Origin: Commensalibacter papalotli (ex Servin-Garciduenas et al. 2014)
GTDB taxonomy: Bacteria > Pseudomonadota > Alphaproteobacteria > Acetobacterales > Acetobacteraceae
Reading direction: 5' to 3'
Length of the DNA: 64,000 nucleotides
Assembly: GCF_000527695.1 (NCBI RefSeq)
Contig: NZ_ATSX01000003.1
Location: forward strand, 1 to 64,000
The translations under genes were made by a program, and so were the position numbers. The notes under the pieces are model-generated. The model did no database searches, was not told the DNA's origin, and saw only the letters and a program-made list of their open reading frames with translations. This document shows, in pieces, positions 1-8,767 of this stretch (the stretch's first letter is position 1; each line of letters starts with the position of its first letter).

Positions 1-346
1 TCTACATAAACTCACCAGCAACGTCAATAAGATTCTTAATATTTTATTAAAGTTTCTTAAACTTTCTGTAAAACTAATAATTATCAATAAGTTATGAATT
101 ACATCCCATTCTTGGCCCTATTAAGGAATCCATACCTCAACGCCATTTTAAAAGAAACATTAATAAAATATTAATATTATTAATAAATAATTAACAAATA
201 TAAAATTATATTAACAAAATTGTTGATTAAAAATCACATTTATTAATTAATAGTTATAAATATAGTATTTTATTTGTTTTAAACATATATTTTCAATTAA
301 TATTATTTCAAGAATATTTATCTTCAGCTCTATTTTAGGAATCACT
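1..346. other. AT-rich intergenic region, no gene seen
   Basis: This stretch is extremely AT-rich, with many TAAT/ATTA tracts and no ORF of convincing coding character. It probably carries the promoter of the membrane-protein gene that starts at 347; an AGGA-like ribosome binding site (ttttaggaatcact) lies just before that ATG. The left part may belong to a gene outside the window. I see no tRNA-like cloverleaf or strong hairpin. Confidence 0.5.
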
Positions 347-1372
347 ATGAACGATCATAATATTACAACTTTGCAAAAACGTATTTCATGGGGCAGCATC
401 ATTGCTGGCGTGTTTGCTGTTATTGCTGTTTATCTAGCATTAATGATGCTGGGGGCCGCTGTCATTTCCCCTCGCACTTCAGATACGGCTAGTCACATTG
501 GCACTAGTTTTCTTGTCTGGACGATTATTATTACATTAGTCAGCCTTGGCTTAGGTGCCTTTATTGCAGGACGTTTAGCAGGAAGTGATGGTGTTATTCA
601 TGGCTTTTTAGTCTGGGCCACTTCTTTTGTTATCAGTGCAATTTTAAGCTCTGTTATTATTGGTGGAGTTATTCAAACTGTTGGATCAGTTGTTGGATCA
701 ACTGTTTCTACAACAGGAAATGTAATTGGTGGTCTTGCGTCTGCAACAGGAGGTGGGATTGATAAAACTGCTGATATTGGAAAAAAGATTTTTGGTGAAA
801 TGAATATTAACACTAATATTAATACCAATAATGTGGATCAAAATGTCAGAGATGTTTTAGAAAAAACTAATATTCCAACATTACAACCTAATTATCTTAA
901 GAAACAACTTAATGATACTAAAAATGATCTAACACAAACCATCAAAGATATTGGAATGAATCCAAATCAAGCCGATACTTTAATTTCTCAACTAGTAGAG
1001 AAATTAAAAAAACGGGGTCAAGCCATCGCACAACCAATTAATCGTGAGCAAATTGAACAAACTATTGCTAGTAATTCTGAATTAAACAATAAAGAAGTGC
1101 ATAAAGCCGTCGATAATTACATTAATTTATACAATAATACGATGGACGAAGTTCAACAAAGAATTAATAACCTAGAAGACAATTTGCAGCATGCTAAGCA
1201 AAGCTATATTACCTTTAAAAAAGAAGCCAAAGAGAAAGCAGATCAAGCTGCAAAAGTAATGTCTAGTATGGCTTTATGGGGCTTTATTAATCTTGTAATT
1301 GGTGCTATTGTAAGTGCATTATTTGGATTATGGGGCACAAGAACACGCAGAGATACAATCTCACAATCTTAA
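347..1372 (+). CDS. Membrane protein with central coiled coil, function unknown
   Basis: I do not recognise a defined function. The 341-residue protein has two N-terminal transmembrane segments (about residues 14-37 and 52-73), a third hydrophobic Gly/Ser/Val-rich stretch at about 84-115, a long polar Asn/Lys/Gln-rich middle with helical, coiled-coil character (about 160-305), and a last membrane helix near 308-330. The N-terminal part resembles the small-residue-rich membrane domain found in proteins loosely annotated as PhnA-like or YrzE-like. The polar middle would sit on one side of the membrane as a rod. The gene stands alone, with a good terminator behind it. An envelope-stress or structural role is only a guess. 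Confidence 0.75.
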   Translation: MNDHNITTLQKRISWGSIIAGVFAVIAVYLALMMLGAAVISPRTSDTASHIGTSFLVWTIIITLVSLGLGAFIAGRLAGSDGVIHGFLVWATSFVISAILSSVIIGGVIQTVGSVVGSTVSTTGNVIGGLASATGGGIDKTADIGKKIFGEMNINTNINTNNVDQNVRDVLEKTNIPTLQPNYLKKQLNDTKNDLTQTIKDIGMNPNQADTLISQLVEKLKKRGQAIAQPINREQIEQTIASNSELNNKEVHKAVDNYINLYNNTMDEVQQRINNLEDNLQHAKQSYITFKKEAKEKADQAAKVMSSMALWGFINLVIGAIVSALFGLWGTRTRRDTISQS

Positions 1373-1401
1373 AAATATATTTTATATAGACTTATAGTGA
1401 T

Positions 1402-1434
1402 AAAAGGGAAATGACTAAATTATTTCCCTTTTAT
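1402..1434 (+). terminator. Rho-independent terminator
   Basis: An 11-bp perfect stem (AAAAGGGAAAT at 1402-1412 with its complement at 1422-1432) around a 9-nt loop ends in a T-run. It follows the stop codon at 1372 by 30 bp and should end that transcript; the A-run on the left lets it also work for the converging epimerase gene. Confidence 0.75.
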
Positions 1435-1480
1435 AAATTTAACCAGTTAATTATTTATTATTACAGATTTGTAATTATTT

Positions 1481-2443
1481 TTAATTATTAAAATTTTGAA
1501 ACCAATCAGTGAAATATTGAATGCCTTCGTCTAATCTAGTTTTTGGTGACCAACCAGTTTTTTTATAAATCGCCGTAATATCAGATAAGGTAGCTTCTAT
1601 ATCTGTATTTGGACGAGTAATACGGTTTATCTTTGCTTTTTTTTGCATACTCTTCTCAAGGCAAGTAATGAGATTTTCTACCTGTTCTTGACGACTATTT
1701 CCAATATTATAAATTTCATACCCATCTAAATCAGGACATTCCAGCAAACTGATTAACCCATCAATAACATCACTTATATAGGTAAAGTCGCGTGACAGAT
1801 TCTCACCTTCATATAGAGTAATCGGTTTATTTTCAGCAATAGCTTTGGCAAAAAGATAATATGCCATATCAGGTCTACCCCATGGGCCATAAACCGTAAA
1901 AAAACGCAAACCTGTTTGTTTTAGTCCGTATAAATGATGATACGTAAAAGATAAAAGCTCGGCAGATTGTTTTGATGCCGCATACACAGAGCTTGGACGA
2001 TCGACACGATCTTGCTCACTGAAAGGAAGGTGTTTATTTAATCCATACACAGATGACGATGATGCATAAAAAATTCTCTGCAATTTGGGCAAGTGACGTG
2101 CCAATTCCAGAATAGTTAAATGGCCTGTGATATTTGTTTGAATATAAGCAAACGGATTTTCTAGAGAATATCTCACTCCAGCTTGAGCCGCGAGGTTAAA
2201 GATAATCTTAATATCATGATGTTGTTTGAGGATACTCTCCATTGCGGGTTGATCAGCTATATCCATTTGATAGAAATAAAAATTTTGAAATTGTTTTAAT
2301 TGATCACAACGGGCTTGTTTTAATAAAGGTGAATAGTAATCATTAAGATTATCTATACCAATCACGGTATTTCCACGTGCCAGTAATGCTTTTGCAAGAT
2401 GAAAACCTATAAAACCACTGGCCCCTGTTATTAAAAAAACCAC
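1481..2443 (-). CDS. NAD-dependent epimerase, UDP-glucuronate 4-epimerase type
   Basis: Extended short-chain dehydrogenase of 320 residues. The NAD-binding Rossmann motif GASGFIG is at residues 7-13, and the catalytic Tyr-xxx-Lys pair is Tyr154-Lys158 (YAASK), preceded by a Ser-rich SSSSVYG segment. The early motif GIDNLNDYYSPLLKQAR is typical of UDP-glucuronate 4-epimerases, which make UDP-galacturonate for capsule or LPS, so this substrate is favoured over UDP-glucose. The family is usually about 330 residues, so this one is full length. It stands alone, not in a glycan cluster, and converges on the upstream membrane-protein gene. The precise sugar cannot be fixed from sequence alone. Confidence 0.85.
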   Translation of the reverse strand: MVFLITGASGFIGFHLAKALLARGNTVIGIDNLNDYYSPLLKQARCDQLKQFQNFYFYQMDIADQPAMESILKQHHDIKIIFNLAAQAGVRYSLENPFAYIQTNITGHLTILELARHLPKLQRIFYASSSSVYGLNKHLPFSEQDRVDRPSSVYAASKQSAELLSFTYHHLYGLKQTGLRFFTVYGPWGRPDMAYYLFAKAIAENKPITLYEGENLSRDFTYISDVIDGLISLLECPDLDGYEIYNIGNSRQEQVENLITCLEKSMQKKAKINRITRPNTDIEATLSDITAIYKKTGWSPKTRLDEGIQYFTDWFQNFNN

Positions 2444-2954
2444 ATTAACATCCTAGTATAATAATAAACGAATATAAATATATGCCCTTATATGAGGTTA
2501 TCTTGTTTTAACAAAATATAATTAATTGTCACTGTAAAATTATTTAATAGCAAGATTATTATTATCCATACTTAAAAAATCGTACATATAGTTATTATAT
2601 TTCGATTTGTAAATTATCTAATATATAAAGTTTAAATTAAATCACTTAAAATATTAGGAAAAGCATCTTATTTTAAATACAAATCTTACCTTCGCTTTTC
2701 TATTTTTAAAATGGTATCTACACAAATAATATCTTAATTAAAAACTATAAACTTTTAATAGAAAACTAAAATATTAATTATTAGGTTTTTATCTCTAATT
2801 TTTTAAAGCGTAACATTCAAAATATTCAATCAATTAATATTATCGATTAGCGTTATGAATATTAATTAATATACAAATATCTTGAATAGTTTATTGTCAA
2901 AGTAGCTAAGTTACACTTATACTTTAATATAATTTTTTATAAGGAGTTCTTATT
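2444..2954. other. Long AT-rich divergent intergenic region
   Basis: About 510 bp between the divergent epimerase and dps genes. It is very AT-rich and has no credible ORF. The right end holds a good promoter and ribosome binding site for dps (separate entry). Nothing else was recognised, such as an OxyR or Fur box that I could defend. Confidence 0.5.
2894..2923 (+). promoter_or_regulatory. Predicted sigma-70 promoter of dps
   Basis: TTGTCA at 2894-2899 and TATACT at 2918-2923 are separated by 18 bp, close to the housekeeping consensus, and lie 31 bp before the dps ATG. An AAGGAG ribosome binding site follows at 2941-2946. This is a sequence prediction only. Confidence 0.5.
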
Positions 2955-3446
2955 ATGCCTAAAAATAAATTACACCCTACTTTAAATAATTTACCCTCTA
3001 ATACCAAAACAGTTATTGTTCAATTATTAAATGAACGCTTGGCTGATGGTTTGGACTTGGCACTTTTGACTAAGCAAGCACACTGGAATATGAAAGGGCC
3101 TCAATTCATCGGCGTTCATGAAATGGTTGATGGATTCCGTGGTGAATTAGATACTTTTAATGATGAAATGGCTGAACGTATCACAGCCCTTGGCGGAACA
3201 GCTTATGGTACATCACAAAATATTACCAAAACATCAAAAATTAATCCCTATCCTACTGATATCTATAAAGTAGAAGATCACATTCATGCACTTATCGAAC
3301 GTTATGGTGTATTTGCTAATGCTGTTCGTAAAGCGATTGATGAATCTGATGAAGCAGGTGATGCCAATACAGCTGATTTATTTACAGGGATTTCTAGAGC
3401 ACTAGATAAACAATTATGGTTTTTAGAAGCTCATAAACCTGTATAA
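2955..3446 (+). CDS. dps: Dps, DNA-binding ferritin-like protein
   Basis: Dps forms a dodecamer that binds DNA and oxidises and stores iron with hydrogen peroxide, protecting the cell in stress and stationary phase. The 163-residue protein matches the family in length. The inter-subunit ferroxidase ligands are visible: His43, His55 and Asp59 from one chain and Asp70/Glu74 from the other (AHWN, VHEMVD and DEMAE motifs). The N-terminus has only three lysines, so DNA binding by that tail is possible but weak. The start is supported by AAGGAG nine bases upstream. It is a single-gene unit with its own promoter and terminator. Confidence 0.95.
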   Translation: MPKNKLHPTLNNLPSNTKTVIVQLLNERLADGLDLALLTKQAHWNMKGPQFIGVHEMVDGFRGELDTFNDEMAERITALGGTAYGTSQNITKTSKINPYPTDIYKVEDHIHALIERYGVFANAVRKAIDESDEAGDANTADLFTGISRALDKQLWFLEAHKPV

Positions 3447-3474
3447 TATAACAAGTTTATTTCACTTGATATCA

Positions 3475-3512
3475 AAAGAATCTTTATAGTATCTATAAAG
3501 ATTCTTTTTTTG
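3475..3512 (+). terminator. Rho-independent terminator after dps
   Basis: A perfect 15-bp stem (3475-3489 with 3493-3507), a 3-nt loop and a T-run. It lies between dps and the converging DUF192 gene and can serve dps; the stem begins with an A-run, so it may act in both directions. Confidence 0.85.
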
Positions 3513-3521
3513 TTTTAGAGC

Positions 3522-4076
3522 TTATTTCTTTTTAGTTTCTTGCTTAACAACATGTTTATTCATTAATTCTGCCTTGTCAGCCTCAAGTGCAGGACTTTCA
3601 ATCGTATCTCCTACCTTAATACCTAACTTTTCAGTTATCCCACCTTTAAGCTCTAAAGTTGCGATCACTGCACCATGACTACTAATCGGCGCCAAGCTAT
3701 ATGGAATCGTATTTTCAGCAATAGCTTGAATACGATGATTTGCATCAATAAATACCATATCTAGAGGTACTACCGTATTTTTCATCCACATGCTACTACC
3801 TTGCGGGGCTGGCCAAATAAACAACATTCCGCCATTATCAGGAATATTGGTTCTAAACATTTCGCCAACTTCCTGCTCTTGAGGGGTTTTTGCAATTTCA
3901 ACCGAAAATTCGTGCTTTTGAGCATCTTTAGTTATAATCGTCAAAGGTTGCTTTGCTAACTCAGGTTGAGCTTTCATAATATCATGCTCGATATTTTCAG
4001 CTATAGCCAGTGAGCCATATCCAAAACCTACCATTAATACTGACGCTAGCGCTAAATGAATAAAATGCTTTTTCAC
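3522..4076 (-). CDS. DUF192 family exported protein
   Basis: A 184-residue protein with an N-terminal signal peptide (about residues 1-26, Lys-Lys then a hydrophobic core, ending near SLAIA-EN). The rest is a DUF192 domain: GGMLFIWP, then SMWMKNTVVPLDMVFID, then ELKGG, which are the hallmark stretches of the family. DUF192 proteins are small beta-barrel proteins of unknown biochemical role, often exported; some from thermophiles and haloarchaea are linked to secretion or cell-surface processes. The C-terminus is Lys-rich. It follows the metallo-hydrolase gene by 15 bp on the same strand, so the two may be cotranscribed. Confidence 0.85.
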   Translation of the reverse strand: MKKHFIHLALASVLMVGFGYGSLAIAENIEHDIMKAQPELAKQPLTIITKDAQKHEFSVEIAKTPQEQEVGEMFRTNIPDNGGMLFIWPAPQGSSMWMKNTVVPLDMVFIDANHRIQAIAENTIPYSLAPISSHGAVIATLELKGGITEKLGIKVGDTIESPALEADKAELMNKHVVKQETKKK

Positions 4077-4091
4077 TTTAAATATATTCCT

Positions 4092-4730
4092 TTAAATTAA
4101 AAACGGGTTATTTAATCTTTCAAAACCAATAGTACTACCAATCCCATGCCCTGGTAATACATATATATCATCACCTAGGGGAAGTAATTTTTCTTTGATT
4201 GTTTTTATAAGTAACCCTTCGTTACCATAAGCAAAATCAGCTCGGCCGATTGTTCCTTTAAATAATACATCCCCTGTGATCATAAAACGCGCCTTAGGCT
4301 CATAAAAAACTATGTGACCAGGTGTATGACCAGGAACGTGCAAAACTTCCAAATTAATGCCATCAAAAGAAAGTTTTTCTTTATCATTTAAAAAACGTGT
4401 AGGTTTTACATTTTGAGCATTATCTATCTTAGTACCAAAATTAAGAACATCTTGCTGAACTTTATCAAGTAAAAACTGGTCTTCTTGAGAAGGACCTAAG
4501 ATAGGGATTTCTTTTTGGTATTTATCTTGTAAATAATGTTGTAAGGCTGTGGTAACGCCGACATGATCAAAATGACCATGTGTTAATAAAATTGCTTGTA
4601 TCTCTATATCATCCGCTTCAATAGCCTGAATAATCAAAGGCAAATCCCCACCAGGATCGCTGACAATACCTTTTTTCAGACCTTGATCCCATATCAACAT
4701 ACAATTTTGACGTAACATTGTTACAGGCAT
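4092..4730 (-). CDS. MBL-fold metallo-hydrolase, glyoxalase II-like
   Basis: Metallo-beta-lactamase-fold hydrolase with the HxHxDH zinc motif (LLTHGHFDHVG), a further His in VPGHTPGHIVF, an Asp in TGDVLF, and a final His in LPGHG. This set and the length (about 212 residues) fit the short glyoxalase II-like group (YcbL type), which lacks the long C-terminal substrate domain of classic GloB. It probably hydrolyses a thioester such as S-lactoylglutathione. An upstream ATG at 4778 is possible, but the 16 residues it adds are not family-like; the start at 4730 (MPVTML) fits homologues better. The substrate is inferred. Confidence 0.85.
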   Translation of the reverse strand: MPVTMLRQNCMLIWDQGLKKGIVSDPGGDLPLIIQAIEADDIEIQAILLTHGHFDHVGVTTALQHYLQDKYQKEIPILGPSQEDQFLLDKVQQDVLNFGTKIDNAQNVKPTRFLNDKEKLSFDGINLEVLHVPGHTPGHIVFYEPKARFMITGDVLFKGTIGRADFAYGNEGLLIKTIKEKLLPLGDDIYVLPGHGIGSTIGFERLNNPFLI

Positions 4731-5070
4731 AATCTCTATTCTTAAAGATGCAATTGAAAGAAACAAAAAACGCTCCATATTATTTTAAAAAATTATAATT
4801 TTACTTTTAGCATAAACAATACTGTAATCTTCATAAAAAGAATAAAGTATTTCCCTTATCTATCCAATAATAATGAATTTTTAGGTTTATTTAGTCTATT
4901 TTCTTATGTTTATTTTGTTGCAGTGTTACATCAAAAAACGACACAACACCTTCAAAAATCTAAAAAAAATAGAATTATCTACATTTTATCTTGACCTAAA
5001 CAAACCCTGTCCGTATGAAGGATATACATTTCCACAACAATTAAGATTTAAGACTTTATAGGGTTGCCGA

Positions 5071-5877
5071 ATGAAAAACGTCTATGTGCATCGTAATACT
5101 AAAACGAAATTTTCCTCATTTCTTTTAATGTTCTCATGTATGGTTGTTTCAACCTCTTATGCACAAGCTAAAACTACACATCATATAACTAAAAAAACTT
5201 CTCATCATGCAAGCAAAAGCGCTCATGCACAAAAAGTTTCTTTAAAAAGTAAAAGTAGCCACAGCGCAAAAAAAAGCCATTTTAAAACCCGTAAAGTAAG
5301 CTATAGACATAGAAGTGGCAGACATGGTGGTAATGTTATCCAATGTGTAGCGTTTGCACGCTCTGCCTCTGATGTGCAATTATCTGGTAATGCAGGAAAT
5401 TGGTGGTCTAATGCAGCAGGCGTCTACGATCGTGGAAATGCTCCAGAACCAAACAGCGTTCTAAGTTTCCGCTCAACACGCAAGATGCCTTATGGACATG
5501 TTGCTGTTGTTACAAAAGTAATTGATTCTAGAACAGTCATTATCGATCAATCACATTGGGCACAAAGAGGTATAAGCCGAGATACTCCTGTAATTGACGT
5601 ATCTCCTAACAATGACTGGACTGCAGTTCGTGTTGCTACGAATGGCGATAAAAGTAATTTTGGAAGTATCTATCCAACACATGGATTTATTTATCCAAAT
5701 AGTGGTCGTGTACAAAATGTTACTGCTAAACGTAAAGCGCCAAACAAAAATATCAAAACATGGTCAGCTGATGCAGCAACAACCAAAGGATACTCTAAAG
5801 TTCAAACCCAAGTGGCTTTAAACCCAAATGTATCTGATGATTTCTTTGCTGACGCACCAGATCGTTCAATCAAATAA
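5071..5877 (+). CDS. Secreted CHAP-domain peptidoglycan hydrolase
   Basis: A 268-residue exported protein. It has a signal peptide (about residues 12-33, cut near SYAQA), a Lys/His/Ser-rich low-complexity linker (about 35-85), then a CHAP domain. The expected catalytic pair is Cys92 (VIQCVAFAR) and His143 (YGHVAVVTKV), with a following IDQSHW segment. CHAP enzymes cleave peptidoglycan as amidases or endopeptidases. The basic linker may bind the anionic envelope. The gene converges on rlmH with only 11 bp between them and no visible terminator. The role (cell separation or competition) is not clear from context. Confidence 0.85.
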   Translation: MKNVYVHRNTKTKFSSFLLMFSCMVVSTSYAQAKTTHHITKKTSHHASKSAHAQKVSLKSKSSHSAKKSHFKTRKVSYRHRSGRHGGNVIQCVAFARSASDVQLSGNAGNWWSNAAGVYDRGNAPEPNSVLSFRSTRKMPYGHVAVVTKVIDSRTVIIDQSHWAQRGISRDTPVIDVSPNNDWTAVRVATNGDKSNFGSIYPTHGFIYPNSGRVQNVTAKRKAPNKNIKTWSADAATTKGYSKVQTQVALNPNVSDDFFADAPDRSIK

Positions 5878-5888
5878 TATCCATACAT

Positions 5889-6347
5889 TTAAGGACGTCC
5901 TTGTCGATGATAAGGATGCCCTTGTAAAATGCTTTGTGCCCTATAAATTTGTTCAGCAAGTAAAATACGAACAAGCATATGGGGCCAAGTTAAGCTTCCC
6001 AAGGATAAAACCAAATCAGAACGTTGAATGGCAGCATGATGCAACCCTTCAGCCCCTCCGATTAAAAAAGAAATAGGTCTGGATTCATCAATCCATTTTT
6101 GCATGATATTCGCAAAAACAAGACTACTGTAATTTTTCCCACCCTCATCAAGGCTGATGACAACCGAACGATTAGGCACAGCACTTAACAAGGCTTGTGT
6201 TTCTTTATATTTGGTTTCTTCTGGACCGCCTTTTGCTTCACCAACTTCTATAATCGAAAGTTTAGGGCGAATCCGTTTAGCATAACGATCCACAAGTTCA
6301 AGTTCAGCTTTCTGCCGCATTTTACCTACGGCAATAATCGAAAACAT
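5889..6347 (-). CDS. rlmH: 23S rRNA pseudouridine1915 N3-methyltransferase RlmH
   Basis: RlmH is a SPOUT-class methyltransferase that methylates pseudouridine 1915 in helix 69 of 23S rRNA in the assembled 70S ribosome. The 152-residue length is typical. The SAM-binding knot is seen in SFLIGGAEG and LSLGSLTWPHMLVRILLAEQIYRA, and the C-terminal HPYHR motif, needed for activity, is present. It overlaps the rsfS stop codon by one base and is the last gene of the run rplY-pth-ychF-proA-nadD-rsfS-rlmH; rsfS-rlmH pairing is widely conserved. Confidence 0.97.
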   Translation of the reverse strand: MFSIIAVGKMRQKAELELVDRYAKRIRPKLSIIEVGEAKGGPEETKYKETQALLSAVPNRSVVISLDEGGKNYSSLVFANIMQKWIDESRPISFLIGGAEGLHHAAIQRSDLVLSLGSLTWPHMLVRILLAEQIYRAQSILQGHPYHRQGRP

Positions 6348-6796
6348 TATTCTTGAGGTTCTTCGCTTAATTTTTCCGCAGATTGTGGTGCATCTGTAAT
6401 TTCTACATTCCAGATTTTCTCAATATTATAATATTCACGTGCTTCTCCACGGAATAAATGGACAATAATATCGCCGGCATCCAATAAAACCCAATCCGCA
6501 CTTTTCTCCATCGTTACTTTTTTAATACCATTTTCAAATAATAATTTATCCAAATGGGTTGCCATTGCAAGGATTTGACGGTCTACTTGACCTGTTGCGA
6601 TAATCATACGATCTGCAAAAGAAGCCTTGCCAACCAAATCAATAACAATGACGTTCTCGGCTTTGTCATCTTCCAAAGACTCTACCATCAATGCAACGAC
6701 TTGATTTAATTTGGCTTCATCTAAAACAGACACTCTTTTAACAGCTTGCTCTGGACCTGTTTGCACGACTTCTTTACGTGAAATCTGTTCATTCAT
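6347..6796 (-). CDS. rsfS: Ribosome silencing factor RsfS
   Basis: RsfS (Iojap/DUF143 family) binds ribosomal protein L14 and blocks subunit joining, lowering translation in starvation. The core domain spans about residues 28-135, with family motifs IVIDLVGKASFADRMIIATG and the WVLLDAGDIIVHLF segment. The N-terminal 25 residues and the acidic C-terminus (SEEPQE) are extensions beyond the domain. It sits 44 bp after nadD and overlaps rlmH by one base, a common arrangement. Confidence 0.95.
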   Translation of the reverse strand: MNEQISRKEVVQTGPEQAVKRVSVLDEAKLNQVVALMVESLEDDKAENVIVIDLVGKASFADRMIIATGQVDRQILAMATHLDKLLFENGIKKVTMEKSADWVLLDAGDIIVHLFRGEAREYYNIEKIWNVEITDAPQSAEKLSEEPQE

Positions 6797-6840
6797 ATAA
6801 GTTTATTCCTTTTTAATCTTACTTAACTTAGGCGTTTTAA

Positions 6841-7443
6841 TCATTGTTGGCGTTGTTGTCTTAACGCGGTTGCTGAAATACTGTTCTCTGGTGCTGGAAC
6901 AAAAACCCATGCTGGTGATTGCAAATCAGCCAACATTGTCGCACAACGAGACGGCAACCTAGCTCTTCGAGCCCATTGTGCTGCCTGTCCATTTAATGCA
7001 CTATATATATAAGATGGTCTTGGGAAAACTGCCATAGGCACAATCTTTAATATTTCTTTCCAATGCGACCATAAAGCCATTTGGGCCAAACCATCTGCGC
7101 CCATCAACCATACAAAGTTGCAGCAAGGGAAACGTTGTTTTAATAAACGAATCGTATCACAGCTATACCGCGTATGTAATCTGCATTCGATATCGGTGGG
7201 AATGATTTTTCTACCTGTTACGCGTTCTTTAGCCATTTGAAAGCGTTCTTTAAATGGTGCCATCTCTTTTCCGACTTTCAAAGGGTTCCCAGGCGATACC
7301 ATTAACCACACTTGGTCAAGTTGAAGAAATTTTAATGCACGATTAGCAAGCTGTAAATGTCCTTCATGGATTGGATTAAACGATCCACCAAACAACCCAA
7401 CGCGTATATTCCTGCGATCCCCCCAAGTCGGTATTGATATCAT
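6841..7443 (-). CDS. nadD: Nicotinate-nucleotide adenylyltransferase NadD
   Basis: NadD transfers AMP from ATP to nicotinate mononucleotide, giving deamido-NAD, which NadE (also in this window, 42.7-44.7 kb) then amidates. The nucleotidyltransferase motif GGSFNPIHEGHL is near residues 19-30, and the C-terminal ISATALRQ segment is the second ATP-binding motif (ISxTxxR). About 200 residues, full length. The stop codon and the proA gene before it abut without a gap, so translation is probably coupled. Confidence 0.95.
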   Translation of the reverse strand: MISIPTWGDRRNIRVGLFGGSFNPIHEGHLQLANRALKFLQLDQVWLMVSPGNPLKVGKEMAPFKERFQMAKERVTGRKIIPTDIECRLHTRYSCDTIRLLKQRFPCCNFVWLMGADGLAQMALWSHWKEILKIVPMAVFPRPSYIYSALNGQAAQWARRARLPSRCATMLADLQSPAWVFVPAPENSISATALRQQRQQ

Positions 7444-8706
7444 CTAGGCGCGCACCTGACCATCACCATACACTTCATAACGATAGCTGGTTAATTGTTC
7501 GATTCCAACAGGGCCTCTGGCATGAAGTCTGCCTGTTGCAATCCCAATTTCTGCCCCAAACCCGAACTCTCCACCATCACAAAACTGCGTCGACGTATTG
7601 CGCATGACCACAGCACTGGGGACAGAATCCATAAAATATCGAACTGATTTATCGTCTTCGGACAGGATTGCTTCGGTATGACCACTGCCATACTTCACGA
7701 TATGGTGGATGGCTTCATCAATATCTTTGACAACAGCAACGGATAGTACGGCATCCAACCATTCCGTAGCAAAATCCTCATCAGAAGCACGTTCGATTTT
7801 TTGAGATATCTTACATGCAGCTTGATTACCTACAAAACGACAGCCAAGTTTTTGCAAATCAGATACTAGGATCGGCAATAATTCCCCTGCTATTGCTTGA
7901 TCAATCAAAAGCGTTTCTGTTGCGCCACAAATCCCAGTGCGACGCATTTTGGCATTTACTAACACGCTACGTGCTTTGTCAAAATCAGCTTTTTCATGGA
8001 TATACGTGTGGCATAAACCCGCAGCATGTGCCAACACAGGAACTCTTGCTTCTTGTTGGACAAATTTAATCAGCGAGTATCCCCCTCTGGGAATAATCAC
8101 ATCAATAACACCAACCGCATGCAACATATCCATAACATGTTGACGGTTACTGTCAGGAGGCATCGCAACGGAATCAGGATTTAACCCCGTATCAATCAAT
8201 CCTTGTTGCATTGCTTTGTGAATCGCCATAGAGGTTAAATGCGTTTCTGACCCACCACGCAGAACAATCCCATTGCCTGATTTAATACAAATGCCAACAG
8301 CATCGGCACCGACATTTGGACGACTTTCGTAAATCATCCCAACGACACCTAAAGGCACAGAAACGCGTTTAAAATGCAACCCGTTCGGCCTATCCCAACT
8401 GGCCAATTCTTTACCTAAAGGGTCTGGTAGCTCGGCGATGTTCTCTAACCCCTTAGCCATCGCTTCTAAACGTTCATGAGTTAAAGTCATACGATCTTTG
8501 AATGCCGCTGACACATCAGCTTTTGCGACCTCGTTAGCATTCACCATCAAAATCTCTGTTTCAGCAGCACGTAATGCTTTGGCTGCACAGCGTAACGCTT
8601 GGTTACGCTGCTGAATATCGGTACGCGCCAATTGATAAGCAGCATCTCTGACTTTTTGTGCAAGCTCTGTAATTGTTTGCACCGAATTTGAACTGACAGA
8701 GACCAT
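7444..8706 (-). CDS. proA: Glutamate-5-semialdehyde dehydrogenase ProA
   Basis: Gamma-glutamyl phosphate reductase of proline synthesis: it reduces glutamyl-5-phosphate to glutamate semialdehyde with NADPH. The catalytic cysteine lies in the family segment MRRTGICGATETLLID, and the SRPNVGADA and LRGGSE stretches belong to the cofactor-binding region. I place the start at 8706, where an AAGGAAAG ribosome binding site stands at a suitable distance; a further ATG at 8736 would add ten residues. The resulting 420 residues match the family. proB is not in the window; proC, the last step, is at 25.8 kb. Confidence 0.95.
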   Translation of the reverse strand: MVSVSSNSVQTITELAQKVRDAAYQLARTDIQQRNQALRCAAKALRAAETEILMVNANEVAKADVSAAFKDRMTLTHERLEAMAKGLENIAELPDPLGKELASWDRPNGLHFKRVSVPLGVVGMIYESRPNVGADAVGICIKSGNGIVLRGGSETHLTSMAIHKAMQQGLIDTGLNPDSVAMPPDSNRQHVMDMLHAVGVIDVIIPRGGYSLIKFVQQEARVPVLAHAAGLCHTYIHEKADFDKARSVLVNAKMRRTGICGATETLLIDQAIAGELLPILVSDLQKLGCRFVGNQAACKISQKIERASDEDFATEWLDAVLSVAVVKDIDEAIHHIVKYGSGHTEAILSEDDKSVRYFMDSVPSAVVMRNTSTQFCDGGEFGFGAEIGIATGRLHARGPVGIEQLTSYRYEVYGDGQVRA

Positions 8707-8767
8707 CGTTATATCTTTCCTTGGCAAGCCATACATCTAAAATCGATTATTTTATTAGTAAAGCAAA